A stretch of 64,000 nucleotides of DNA, from assembly GCF_002939865.1 (NCBI RefSeq), contig NZ_MDEE01000009.1, positions 1-64,000 of the forward strand, in the 5' to 3' direction. The notes beneath the pieces are model-generated. The model was not told where the DNA came from. It saw nothing but the letters and a program-made list of their open reading frames with translations, and searched no databases. This DNA comes from Xanthomonas dyei (GTDB taxonomy: Bacteria > Pseudomonadota > Gammaproteobacteria > Xanthomonadales > Xanthomonadaceae). The stretch's first letter is position 1; each line of letters starts with the position of its first letter. Positions 54,941 through 63,429 of this stretch are shown here, one piece after another. The position numbers were made by a program, and so were the translations under genes.

Positions 54941-55095
54941 GCTAGGCGTCGCTTCGCACCAGCAGAACCACCGCGCCCATCAATTGACCATTGCGGCGCT
55001 CGCAATGCTGCGGCGCTCCCTGCACACGCCCTGCCCTGCACCGTGCATCGGCGGCGCACTGCTACTCTGTGGCGGTAACCAAGCGTGAGGCGCCG

Positions 55096-56007
55096 GTGGA
55101 CCGCATCCAGGAAATGACGCTGTTTGCCGCACTTGCGGAGCAAGCGAGCTTTGCCGGCGTCGCGCGTCGCCTTGGCATTTCCACCGCCACGGTGACACGC
55201 ACCATCGCGCAGCTGGAAAAACGCCTCGGCGTGCTGTTGGTGGTGCGCACCACCCGCACCATGCGGCTCACCGAGGCCGGCCACCAGTACGCCATCGACT
55301 GCCGACGGCTGCTGGCCGACCTGGAGGATGTCGAAAACACAGCAGCCGGGTTGCACGCACTCCCCAGCGGATCGCTGACGGTGACGGCTCCGCAGATGTT
55401 CGGCGCGTTGCATGTCATGCCGGTGTTGACGCGCTTTCTCAGTCGTTATCCAAAGGTCACCGCACGCGCCATTCTGGCCGACCGCGTGCTACCACTGCTG
55501 GACGAGGGCATCGACGTCGCGGTGCGCATCGGCGCACTCCCCGATTCATCGTTGACCGCGATCCCGGTGGGCAGCGTGCGTCGCATGGTCTGCGCGTCGC
55601 CGGGCTATCTGGCAGAACACGGCATTGCGCAGCACCCAGACGATCTATCGCAGCACCGCACCCTCTCGGTGGCATCTTCGGAGCGCGCACCCAAGTGGCC
55701 GTTTCGCATCGATGGGCGTGAGTCTGTGGTCGAGGTTGGCTCACGCCTCAGCGTAACTTCGTCCAAGGCCGCCATCGGTGCCGCAGTGCAGGGCTGGGGA
55801 CTGACGCAAGTGCCGTCTTACCAGATCCGCGAACACCTCCAGAACGGCACACTCACGTGCATCCTCGAAACCTTCGAGATCGCACCGGAACCGGTGCATG
55901 TGGTCTATGTGGAAGGCCGTCGGGGCTCATCCAAGGTGCGCACGTTTGTCGATGACTGCGTGGATGCCCTGCGGCAGGATCTGATTTCTGCAGCATCGCT
56001 GAGCTAG
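55096..56007 (+). CDS. LysR-family regulator
   Basis: 303 aa. Starts with GTG 55096 behind GAGG. Winged helix IQEMTLFAALAEQASFAGVARRLGISTATVTRTIAQLEKRLGVLLVVRTTRT of the CrgA/YafC type, then the effector domain. Divergent from the hydrolase gene, which it likely controls. Confidence 0.9.
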   Translation: MDRIQEMTLFAALAEQASFAGVARRLGISTATVTRTIAQLEKRLGVLLVVRTTRTMRLTEAGHQYAIDCRRLLADLEDVENTAAGLHALPSGSLTVTAPQMFGALHVMPVLTRFLSRYPKVTARAILADRVLPLLDEGIDVAVRIGALPDSSLTAIPVGSVRRMVCASPGYLAEHGIAQHPDDLSQHRTLSVASSERAPKWPFRIDGRESVVEVGSRLSVTSSKAAIGAAVQGWGLTQVPSYQIREHLQNGTLTCILETFEIAPEPVHVVYVEGRRGSSKVRTFVDDCVDALRQDLISAASLS

Positions 56008-56451
56008 ACGTTTCGCCGCCACTGTTTTCGGGTTGTTCCCTCATGCAGCGGCTAGCCAGTCAGACCATGTCGACGGGATTGCTGCATTGCGCCTGCTCGA
56101 TGAGTGCACTGGAATCACGGCCCAACAGTGCTGGCTTAGCCGGCCGCGACTGCATTGCCGAGACAGCCGATGCCCGGCGATGTAGGCGTGGCATGCGCAC
56201 GCAGGACGCGCATGCCAAGGCGTTAAACAGCGCCCGTCACCGATCACGTTGACGCAGCGGACTTCGCAAGTCCCCAGGCAGCCGTTCGGATTGTCGATGC
56301 AACGCCAGTCTGGCTAACGCGCTGCACGGGGTTCCACCGCGCCCACCCAATAACACCCTGCCCGGCCGATTGCCCGAGCACGCGCGGCGCCCATCCAGCC
56401 AGTCCTTGGCAGGACCCGATATCGAGCATCAGCAAACGCTTGCTTTTTTAG
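56008..56451. other. Intergenic, no gene seen
   Basis: About 440 bases ending at the long palindrome before the SDR remnant. Confidence 0.5.
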
Positions 56452-56468
56452 ATGATGATAATCATCAT
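56452..56468. promoter_or_regulatory. Candidate TetR operator, third copy
   Basis: ATGATGATAATCATCAT, a perfect 8-1-8 palindrome, is an extended form of the palindrome at the TetR gene (17.67 kb) and at the SDR promoter (17.03 kb). It precedes an SDR gene fragment and, 346 bases on, an intact paralogous SDR. Confidence 0.6.
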
Positions 56469-56496
56469 AAATTCCATCTCAACCCGAAGACCTGTC

Positions 56497-56664
56497 ATGA
56501 CCACGCGTCCCACTGTTCTGATCACCGGCGCTTCCAGTGGCATTGGCGCCATCCCGCCGCTGCACGCGGCCGAACGCTGGGACGCACTGGACGGCGCCCG
56601 CCAGGGCCTGCTGTCGAACCTGCGCCAGGCGCATGCGGCCGAGCGGTATCACACCAGCACCTAA
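56497..56664 (+). pseudogene. SDR gene fragment
   Basis: MTTRPTVLITGASSGIGA is the intact start and cofactor loop of a short-chain dehydrogenase, but after residue 20 the reading continues PPLHAAERWDALDGARQG and stops after 55 residues; the TYR-Lys half is missing. An internal deletion fits best. It directly follows the candidate operator. Confidence 0.75.
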
Positions 56665-56813
56665 GCGCAATCCACAACACGGCTGCGCGGGCGAGGCGAC
56701 ACAGTCCTGCACGCCGCGCGTCAGCCGGCTGCACAGCCACACAGACGCGCATTACCGCACGCTCCACGTGTGGCAACGCGTTCCTTCTTCCCCGTGACCA
56801 TCGAGAATATTCC

Positions 56814-57623
56814 ATGACATCCAAGCATCCCGTGGCGCTGGTCACCGGCGCTTCTTCAGGTATCGGCCTTGCCGCAGCCACGCAACTGGCCGCTGCCGGC
56901 TACACCGTCTATGGCACCAGCCGCCGCGGCGCCGATGCAGGGCAGCGCGGCTTTCCGTTGCTGGCTCTGGACGTCACCGACGATGCGTCGGTGCAGGCCG
57001 CCATCGCCACGCTACAGACGCGCGAAGGACGCATCGACCTGTTGGTCAACAACGCCGGCATCGGCATCACCGGAGCCGCCGAGGAAAGCTCGATCGAGCA
57101 GGTGCGTGCGCTGTTCGACACCAACGTGCATGGTGTGGTGCGGGTGACCAACGCGGTGCTGCCGATCATGCGTGCGCAACGCAGCGGACGCATCCTCAAC
57201 GTGGGCTCGGGTCTGGGCTTGCTGCCGGCACCCTTCAGTGCGTACTACTCGGCCACCAAGCACGCGCTGGAGGGCTATTCCGAATCGCTCGATCATGAAG
57301 TGCGCGGCTTCGGTATTCGCGTGGCGGTCATCGAGCCGGGCGCCACCAAGACCGGTTTCGAGTCGAGCACCGCAACGGCGGACCGCCTGCTGCCCGCCTA
57401 CGATGCGCTACGCGCCAGCTACCAGCGCGCCTACGACACGGCGATGGCGGTTGCCGACAGCGCCGACAGCGTGGCCGAGACCATCGTGCGGGCGGCCCGC
57501 GACCAGCACCCCAAGCTGCGCTATCCCTCGGGTAAGTCGGCACGGCAAGGCGCATTCGCCCGACGCTTTTTGCCACGCGCGTTGCTGGACAAGGTGCTGC
57601 ACAAGCAATTCGGCATGGGCTGA
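56814..57623 (+). CDS. Classical short-chain dehydrogenase/reductase
   Basis: 269 aa, complete catalytic set: TGASSGIGLAAA, NNAGIGITG, Ser in NVGSGLGLLP, YYSATK. GTSRRG after the second strand suggests NADP. Paralogue of the SDR at 16.06-16.91 kb, sharing the AAEESSIEQ, GYSESLDHE and C-terminal basic region. Start ATG 56814. Ends 101 bases before the convergent exporter gene. Confidence 0.9.
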   Translation: MTSKHPVALVTGASSGIGLAAATQLAAAGYTVYGTSRRGADAGQRGFPLLALDVTDDASVQAAIATLQTREGRIDLLVNNAGIGITGAAEESSIEQVRALFDTNVHGVVRVTNAVLPIMRAQRSGRILNVGSGLGLLPAPFSAYYSATKHALEGYSESLDHEVRGFGIRVAVIEPGATKTGFESSTATADRLLPAYDALRASYQRAYDTAMAVADSADSVAETIVRAARDQHPKLRYPSGKSARQGAFARRFLPRALLDKVLHKQFGMG

Positions 57624-57640
57624 TTCCAGCCCTGGCCTAC

Positions 57641-57670
57641 GCGCCGCGCGAAGCTCAGCTGGCGCGGCGC
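57641..57670. terminator. Hairpin between convergent genes
   Basis: GCGCCGCGC and GCGCGGCGC separated by 12 bases, a perfect 9-bp stem, serving both the SDR and the exporter gene. Confidence 0.6.
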
Positions 57671-57724
57671 TTAAGGCAACGCGCTTTGCGTGTTGCTGCG
57701 TCCGTGCCGGCGAGGGCGCTGGCA

Positions 57725-58924
57725 TCACGGCTGCAGCCGCGCGCCGTTGCTCGCCACCAGCGAGGAGGCCAGCAGCAACACGCTTGCCCCAATGAATGTG
57801 GCGCCGATCGACAGGTGATCCAGCAGCACACCGCCCAGCGCGCCACCGAGCATGATGGACAGCTGGATCGCAGCCACCATCAGGCCGCCGCCGCTTTCCG
57901 GCGCATCCTTGATGCAGCGGCTCAGCCAGGTGGACCACGCCACCGGGACCGCTGCGTTGAGCGTGCCCCAGGCGATCATCGCCACCGCCACTGCCCACAG
58001 CACATGACCGCCCAGCAACATGCCAAGCGTGACGATGCCCAGTGCGGCCGGCAACACGGTGAGCAGGGTAAACAGCCGCTTGGCGACCAGCGCGGTGGCC
58101 GCATAGGTGCCAACGAAGCCGGCAAGGCCCAGGCCAAGCAGCAGCAATGACAGCTGCGACACATCGACCTGCGTAACGGTTTCCAGGAACGGGCGGAAGT
58201 AGGTGAACGCGGAGAATGCGCCAGCAAAGCCAAGCATCACCGCGAGCATTGCGCGAGCGACGTAGCGGCGCTTCAACAAGCCAACGATGTCGCCCAGCGA
58301 ACTGGTGCCTTGCGCCGGCATCGACGGCAGGCTGCGCCATTGCCAGGCGATGGCCAGCGCCACCAACGGCACCATGCCCCAGAACACACCACGCCAGCCG
58401 ATGATGGCGCCGAGATAACTGCCCAGCGGCGCGGCAAACGCGGTTGCCACGGCATTGCCGATAAACACGATGCCCAATGCCTTGGGCACGGCATGCTCGG
58501 GCATGATGCGCATCACCGTGGCGGTGGACAGCGCCCAGAACCCACCGATGGTGATGCCGAGCAAGGCACGGGCGACCATCAACATGCCAAAGCTGTGCGC
58601 GCTGGCAATCAACAACAACGACAGCAACATCACCGCGCTCAGGCCCAGCAATACATGGCGCCGGTTCAAACGCGACGACAGCGGCGCGATCAGCAGGCTG
58701 GCAATCACCGCAAACAGGCCGGAGATGGAGATCGCCTGCCCGGCCATGCCGGCGCTTGCGTGCAGGTCCGCAGCAATCGGCGTCAGCAGGCTCACCGGCA
58801 TGAATTCCGATGCGATCAGCAACGCGACGCACAGCGACATCGAGCCGACCGCACTCCAGGCCTGGCGGGTCGCAACGACGGTATCGGGTTGGGCTGTGTC
58901 GGTGGTCAAGGTGTTGGCTGGCAT
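57725..58924 (-). CDS. NepI-like MFS exporter (purine ribonucleosides?)
   Basis: 399 aa, 12 helices. Strong pattern match to E. coli NepI: WSAVGSMSLCVALLIASEFMPVSLLTPIAADL, ALLGITIGGFWALSTATVMRIMPEHAVPKALGI, AAPLGSYLGAIIGWRGVFWG and PVAWSTWLSRCIKDAPESGGGLMVAAIQLSIMLGGALGG. NepI expels inosine and guanosine analogues; here it sits between purine-use clusters, which fits but does not prove the substrate. Start ATG 58924. Confidence 0.85.
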   Translation of the reverse strand: MPANTLTTDTAQPDTVVATRQAWSAVGSMSLCVALLIASEFMPVSLLTPIAADLHASAGMAGQAISISGLFAVIASLLIAPLSSRLNRRHVLLGLSAVMLLSLLLIASAHSFGMLMVARALLGITIGGFWALSTATVMRIMPEHAVPKALGIVFIGNAVATAFAAPLGSYLGAIIGWRGVFWGMVPLVALAIAWQWRSLPSMPAQGTSSLGDIVGLLKRRYVARAMLAVMLGFAGAFSAFTYFRPFLETVTQVDVSQLSLLLLGLGLAGFVGTYAATALVAKRLFTLLTVLPAALGIVTLGMLLGGHVLWAVAVAMIAWGTLNAAVPVAWSTWLSRCIKDAPESGGGLMVAAIQLSIMLGGALGGVLLDHLSIGATFIGASVLLLASSLVASNGARLQP

Positions 58925-59451
58925 GGGGAAGCCTTAGGTAGGAGACAGGACACACGGCGCATCGCGAGGGCGCGATGCGCGTGTGCTGTTCGGGATGGGA
59001 GCGCCACGGGCGGCGATGGACTGCATCGGCCCGCGCCTGCTTCGGCCGCACGACAAACGTGATGCAGCGCATGATTGCGGCGCTGGCATGCGCGTGTCTG
59101 GAGGTTGCGCAGGTTACGTGGTCTGCCTGCGCCGAGTAAGACACCTGCGCAGCACGGGCTTATGAGGTGCACTCATGAGCGTGGCCGCAGGCTGATCGTG
59201 GCGCGGCGCGCGATGCGCTGCAGTTCGACGGCGCAATTATGCGGGTACAGATCGGAATACCGAATGCGCATGAGGGTGGCGGATCCGTGCAGACATCATC
59301 TTGTAGACGCTATCCGCCGGCGGGAGCTTTTTTGGGGTCTGCGCGCTGTTCGTAGCACGGGGTGCGACTCATCTCAGCAACGCCTCGCCGATCCAAGCAG
59401 GCCCAACCATTCGCACGACAACTGCGCACGTTCAACCACCACGCATACCCA
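58925..59451. other. Intergenic, no gene seen
   Basis: About 530 bases upstream of the exporter and downstream of the LysR gene. Nothing recognised. Confidence 0.5.
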
Positions 59452-60345
59452 TCAGCCTTTGTAACGCAATGCATCCAGCACCAGATTGAACGCTGGCGAA
59501 GAATGCCTGCGGCTGGGATAGAACGCATGCAGGCCCGGCCAGGTGGGCGACCAATCCTTCATGATCCAGCGCAGGCGCCCGGCCTTGATATGCGGGCGGG
59601 CAAGATCCTCCTGCACGAACGCGATGCCGAAACCATCGACGGCCGCGTCCACCGCTTCATAGGTGCCGTTGAAGGTCAGCTGGCCCTGCACGCGCACGAT
59701 GACTTCGCGGCCGTCCTTCTCCAGCTCCCAGGCATAGATGCCACCGGCGGTTTTCATGCGCAGATTGATGCAGCGATGCGCGGTGAGGTCCTGCGGCGTT
59801 TTCGGCAGTGGCCGGCGCGCCAGATACGACGGCGATGCAACAAGCGCCATGCGCATGTCCGGCGCGATGCGCGCGGCGATCATGTCCTTTTCGACCTGGT
59901 CGCCCAGGCGCACGCCCAGATCGTAGCGATCGGCAACGATGTCGGTCAGTCCATTGTCGATGAACATTTCAACGTTGATGTCGGGGTATTGCTGCAGCAG
60001 CTTGGACAGCTTGGGCCACAGGATCGCGCGCGCGGCATAGTCGGTGGCGGTGATGCGCACGTTGCCGGCGGGGGTGTCGCGCATTTCGCTCAACGCCGAC
60101 AGTGCTTCTTCGATCTCGGCAAAGCGCGGCGCCACGGTCTGGATCAGACGCTCGCCGGCCTCGGTCGGTGCCACGCTGCGGGTGGTGCGCGTCAGCAGGC
60201 GCAAGCCGAGGGAGGCCTCCAGCCCGCGGATGGTATGGCTGAGCGCCGATTGCGAAACACCCAACTTGGCCGCTGCCCGGGTGAAGCTGCCTTCGCGAAC
60301 GATGGCGATCAACGCCAACAGGTCCTTGAAATTGTCGCGGGCCAT
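59452..60345 (-). CDS. LysR-family regulator
   Basis: 297 aa. FKDLLALIAIVREGSFTRAAAKLGVSQSALSHTIRGLEASLGLRLLTRTTR, then a CrgA-like effector domain (NVRITATDYAARAILWPKLSKLL). Start ATG 60345 with AAAGAGA before it. It points away from the allantoate operon 566 bases to the right, so it may or may not control it. Confidence 0.9.
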   Translation of the reverse strand: MARDNFKDLLALIAIVREGSFTRAAAKLGVSQSALSHTIRGLEASLGLRLLTRTTRSVAPTEAGERLIQTVAPRFAEIEEALSALSEMRDTPAGNVRITATDYAARAILWPKLSKLLQQYPDINVEMFIDNGLTDIVADRYDLGVRLGDQVEKDMIAARIAPDMRMALVASPSYLARRPLPKTPQDLTAHRCINLRMKTAGGIYAWELEKDGREVIVRVQGQLTFNGTYEAVDAAVDGFGIAFVQEDLARPHIKAGRLRWIMKDWSPTWPGLHAFYPSRRHSSPAFNLVLDALRYKG

Positions 60346-60911
60346 TGGTGAATCTCTTTCATGGGATGTGCCGACTGTAGCAGCCGTTCGGATGCGAGGC
60401 GGCGCGGTTGTTGCCCGCTCCTGCAGGGCTCCAAGGCACGGCTTACGCGCCACTGGCGTGCGTGCATTGGTGCGCTCGCGCCGCAAGCGCAGGCCGCGAC
60501 GCAGAGCGAGGGCTGGGGTGAGGGGGCTTGCCGAAGCAGGCGGTGCCTCACTTCTGAAGGCGCGTGGCGAGGCGTTTGTCTTGGCAAGGACTGACAGCTC
60601 TCTGCGGCGCCCTTCATCCGGCCTTCGGGCCCCTTCTCCCGATGGGGAAGGGACGCATGGCCACGGTGCCTGTCGCATTTTTTGCAACGCATGACCCTAA
60701 AAAAACCGCTTTGGGGTGACGGGGGCGGTTCGTATAGTCGCTCAAGGCGCGGCCCGCTTGGCATGCGCCTGTCGCCACGACAGCACGGGCACTCCATCGC
60801 CCGGCGATGCCTTGCCCTTCCCCCCACCGCCTGCGGAGGCTCCATGCATCAGTCGCTATCGCATCGCGGTCCCTACAGCGCCGGTGGAACAGCGCACCCG
60901 CACGGCGCCCG
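60346..60911. other. Intergenic with REP-like repeats
   Basis: GCGAGGGCTGGGGTGAGGG at 60509-60527 and CCCTTCATCCGGCCTTCGGG..CTTCTCCCGATGGGGAAGGG at 60610-60652 are inverted relatives of the pair at 38.2 kb. The allantoate operon promoter should lie right of 60660. No gene is seen. Confidence 0.55.
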
Positions 60912-62183
60912 ATGCTGAGCACCCAGCGCCTCTCACCGGACAGCGGCTCCGGCGCACGCGCGGTGGCGCGTTGCGATGCGCTGGGCGTCGCGCCCTATAG
61001 CGACACACCCGAGGGACTATTCCGCGCCTGGCTCAGCCCGGCGCACCGCGCCGCCATCGCGCAGGTGAGCGCGTGGATGCACAAGGCCGGTATGCAGGTG
61101 CGCCTGGACGCAGCGGCAAACCTGATCGGCCGCTACGACGGCACGCAGGCCGACGCACCGGCGCTGCTGATCGGCAGCCACCTGGACAGCGTGCGCGATG
61201 CCGGCCGCTACGACGGCCCGCTCGGCATCCTGCTCGGCATCGAATGCGTCGCCGCACTGCACGCACAAGCGCGGCGCCTGCCATTCGCCATCGAAGTGAT
61301 CGCGTTCGGCGACGAAGAAGGCTCGCGCTTTCCGGTCTCGATGTTCTGCAGCCGTGCGGTGGCCGGCACGCTCGACCCGACCACGTTGGCGGTGACCGAC
61401 GCTGCCGGCATCGACGTCGCCACCGCGTTGGCAGACTGGGATCTGGATATCGCACACATCCACCACGCCGCACGCGCGCCGGGCAGCGTGTTGGCGTATC
61501 TGGAAACCCATATCGAACAAGGCCCGGTGCTCGAAGCCGCCGGCCTGCCGGTGGGCATCGTCACCGCGATCGCCGCGCAACGCCGCTTTGCGCTGCGCTT
61601 CGACGGCCGCGCCGGGCATGCCGGCACCACCACGATGGCATTGCGTCGTGATGCCTTGAGTGCTGCAGCCGAAGCGCTGCTGGCCATCGAGCGCATCGCG
61701 CGCGAGGGCAGCAACGATCTGGTCGCCACCGTTGGCAAGCTGCAGCTCGCACCGGGCGCCACCAACGTAGTGCCCGGCCGCGTGGACTGCACGCTGGATG
61801 TGCGCGCCGGCGACGACGCCACCCGCGATGCCGCGGTGCGCGCCATCTCACAGGCACTGGCGCGCATCGGCGCAGCGCGCGGCATCGCCATCGCTATCAC
61901 CCCGCTGCAAACCCTCGCCGCCAGCCCATGCGCAGCGACGCTGATGACCCGGCTCGACCACGCCGTCGCCGCGCAAGGCATCGCCCCGCGGCGGTTGGTC
62001 TCCGGTGCCGGCCACGATGCGATGACGATGGCCGCGCTCTGCCCAACCGCAATGCTGTTCGTGCGCTGCGCTGGCGGCATCAGCCATCATCCGGACGAAC
62101 ACGTCGACCCGGCCGATGCCGAGGTCGCCCTGGCGGTCATGCGCCACTTCATCGAACACCTGGGAGACCCCCTTGTCACCTGA
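60912..62183 (+). CDS. Allantoate amidohydrolase (M20 family)
   Basis: 423 aa. M20 metal sites: IGSHLDSVRDAGRYDGPLG (His and bridging Asp), GDEEGSRFPVSMFCS, THIEQGPVLE, and a C-terminal ISHHPDEHVD; dimerisation part RAGHAGTTTMALRRDAL. Hydantoin/allantoate hydrolases have this set (AllC). It converts allantoate to ureidoglycine, releasing ammonia and CO2. Start ATG 60912; upstream frames are open but lack similarity. First gene of the operon. Confidence 0.9.
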   Translation: MLSTQRLSPDSGSGARAVARCDALGVAPYSDTPEGLFRAWLSPAHRAAIAQVSAWMHKAGMQVRLDAAANLIGRYDGTQADAPALLIGSHLDSVRDAGRYDGPLGILLGIECVAALHAQARRLPFAIEVIAFGDEEGSRFPVSMFCSRAVAGTLDPTTLAVTDAAGIDVATALADWDLDIAHIHHAARAPGSVLAYLETHIEQGPVLEAAGLPVGIVTAIAAQRRFALRFDGRAGHAGTTTMALRRDALSAAAEALLAIERIAREGSNDLVATVGKLQLAPGATNVVPGRVDCTLDVRAGDDATRDAAVRAISQALARIGAARGIAIAITPLQTLAASPCAATLMTRLDHAVAAQGIAPRRLVSGAGHDAMTMAALCPTAMLFVRCAGGISHHPDEHVDPADAEVALAVMRHFIEHLGDPLVT

Positions 62184-63429
62184 TCTGCGCCACCTGCATA
62201 CCTTTGGCGAACTCGATCCGCCACAACGCCTGTTGATGGGCCCCGGCCCGGTCAATGCGCATCCGCGCGTGCTGCGCGCGATGGCGGCCGATCTGCTGGG
62301 CCAGTTCGACCCGGAAATGACCACCTACATGAACGAGGTGATGGCGCTGTACCGGCCGTTGTTCGGTACCGAAAACCGCTGGACGTTTCTGGTCGACGGC
62401 ACCGCGCGTGCCGGTATCGAAGCGGCGCTGGTATCGCTGGTGCAACCGGGCGACCGCGTGTTGGTGATCAACTTCGGCCGCTTCGGCTTGTTGCTTACCG
62501 AAATCCTGCAGCGCCTGGGCGCCGACGTGCACAGCGTGGATGCGCCATGGGGCGAGGTGGTGCCGCTCAGCGCGATTGCCGAAGCGATCGAGCGCGTGGC
62601 ACCCAAACTGGTGGCCACCGTGCACGGCGACACCTCCACCACCATGGCGCAGCCGCTCGATGGTCTGGGCGCACTGTGCCGCGCGGCCGGCGCGCTGAGT
62701 TACGTGGATGCCACCGCCACCATCGGCGGCATGGAGATCGCCAGCGACCGCTGGGGCGTGGACGTGGTCACCGCCGGCCTGCAGAAATGCCTGGGCGGGC
62801 CGTCCGGCTCGGCACCGATCAGCGTGTCCGAGCGCGCGGCCGAGGCGATCTTTGCGCGCCGGCATGTCGAACGCGGCATCGTGCGCGAGGACATCGTCAA
62901 CGGCCGCGGGCCGCGCATCGCCTCGAATTATTTCGACCTGGCGATGATCATGGATTACTGGTCGGACAAGCGCCTAAACCATCACACCGAAGCCACCACC
63001 ATGCTGTACGGCGCACGCGAATGCGCACGCGTCGCGCTGCAGGAAGGCCTGCACGCGCGGTTCGCGCGCCACACCGCCGCCGGCCGTGCGGTGAGCGCCG
63101 GCATCGCCGCGATGGGTCTGGAGGTATTCGGCGACGCGGCGCATCGCATGACCAACGTGACCGGCGTGGTGATCCCGGCGGGCATCGACAACGACGCGGT
63201 GCGGCGGCGCATGCGCGAGGATTTCGAGATCGAGATCGGCACCGCCTTCGGCCCGCTGCAAGGCAAGATCTGGCGCATCGGCGCGATGGGCTACAACGCG
63301 ATGAAGCACAAGGTGCTGCTCACCCTGGCCGCGCTGGAAGCGGTGCTGCGTGCCGAGGGCTACATCTGCACGCCGGGCCTGGCAGTGGAAGCCGCCTTGG
63401 CGGCCTGGCATGCGGAGCCGGCTGCATGA
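62173..63429 (+). CDS. (S)-ureidoglycine-glyoxylate aminotransferase (PucG type)
   Basis: 418 aa from a TTG start at 62173, which overlaps the end of the previous gene by 11 bases and has GGGAG seven bases before. PLP class V fold: LLMGPGPVNAHPRVLRAM, FLVDGTARAGIEAALVSL, VHGDTSTTM, DATATIGG and the Schiff-base Lys in GLQKCLGGPSGSAPIS. PucG moves the amino group of ureidoglycine to glyoxylate, giving oxalurate and glycine. Sequence alone cannot exclude alanine-glyoxylate or serine-glyoxylate aminotransferase; the allantoate and allantoinase neighbours favour PucG. Confidence 0.87.
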   Translation: MSPDLRHLHTFGELDPPQRLLMGPGPVNAHPRVLRAMAADLLGQFDPEMTTYMNEVMALYRPLFGTENRWTFLVDGTARAGIEAALVSLVQPGDRVLVINFGRFGLLLTEILQRLGADVHSVDAPWGEVVPLSAIAEAIERVAPKLVATVHGDTSTTMAQPLDGLGALCRAAGALSYVDATATIGGMEIASDRWGVDVVTAGLQKCLGGPSGSAPISVSERAAEAIFARRHVERGIVREDIVNGRGPRIASNYFDLAMIMDYWSDKRLNHHTEATTMLYGARECARVALQEGLHARFARHTAAGRAVSAGIAAMGLEVFGDAAHRMTNVTGVVIPAGIDNDAVRRRMREDFEIEIGTAFGPLQGKIWRIGAMGYNAMKHKVLLTLAALEAVLRAEGYICTPGLAVEAALAAWHAEPAA

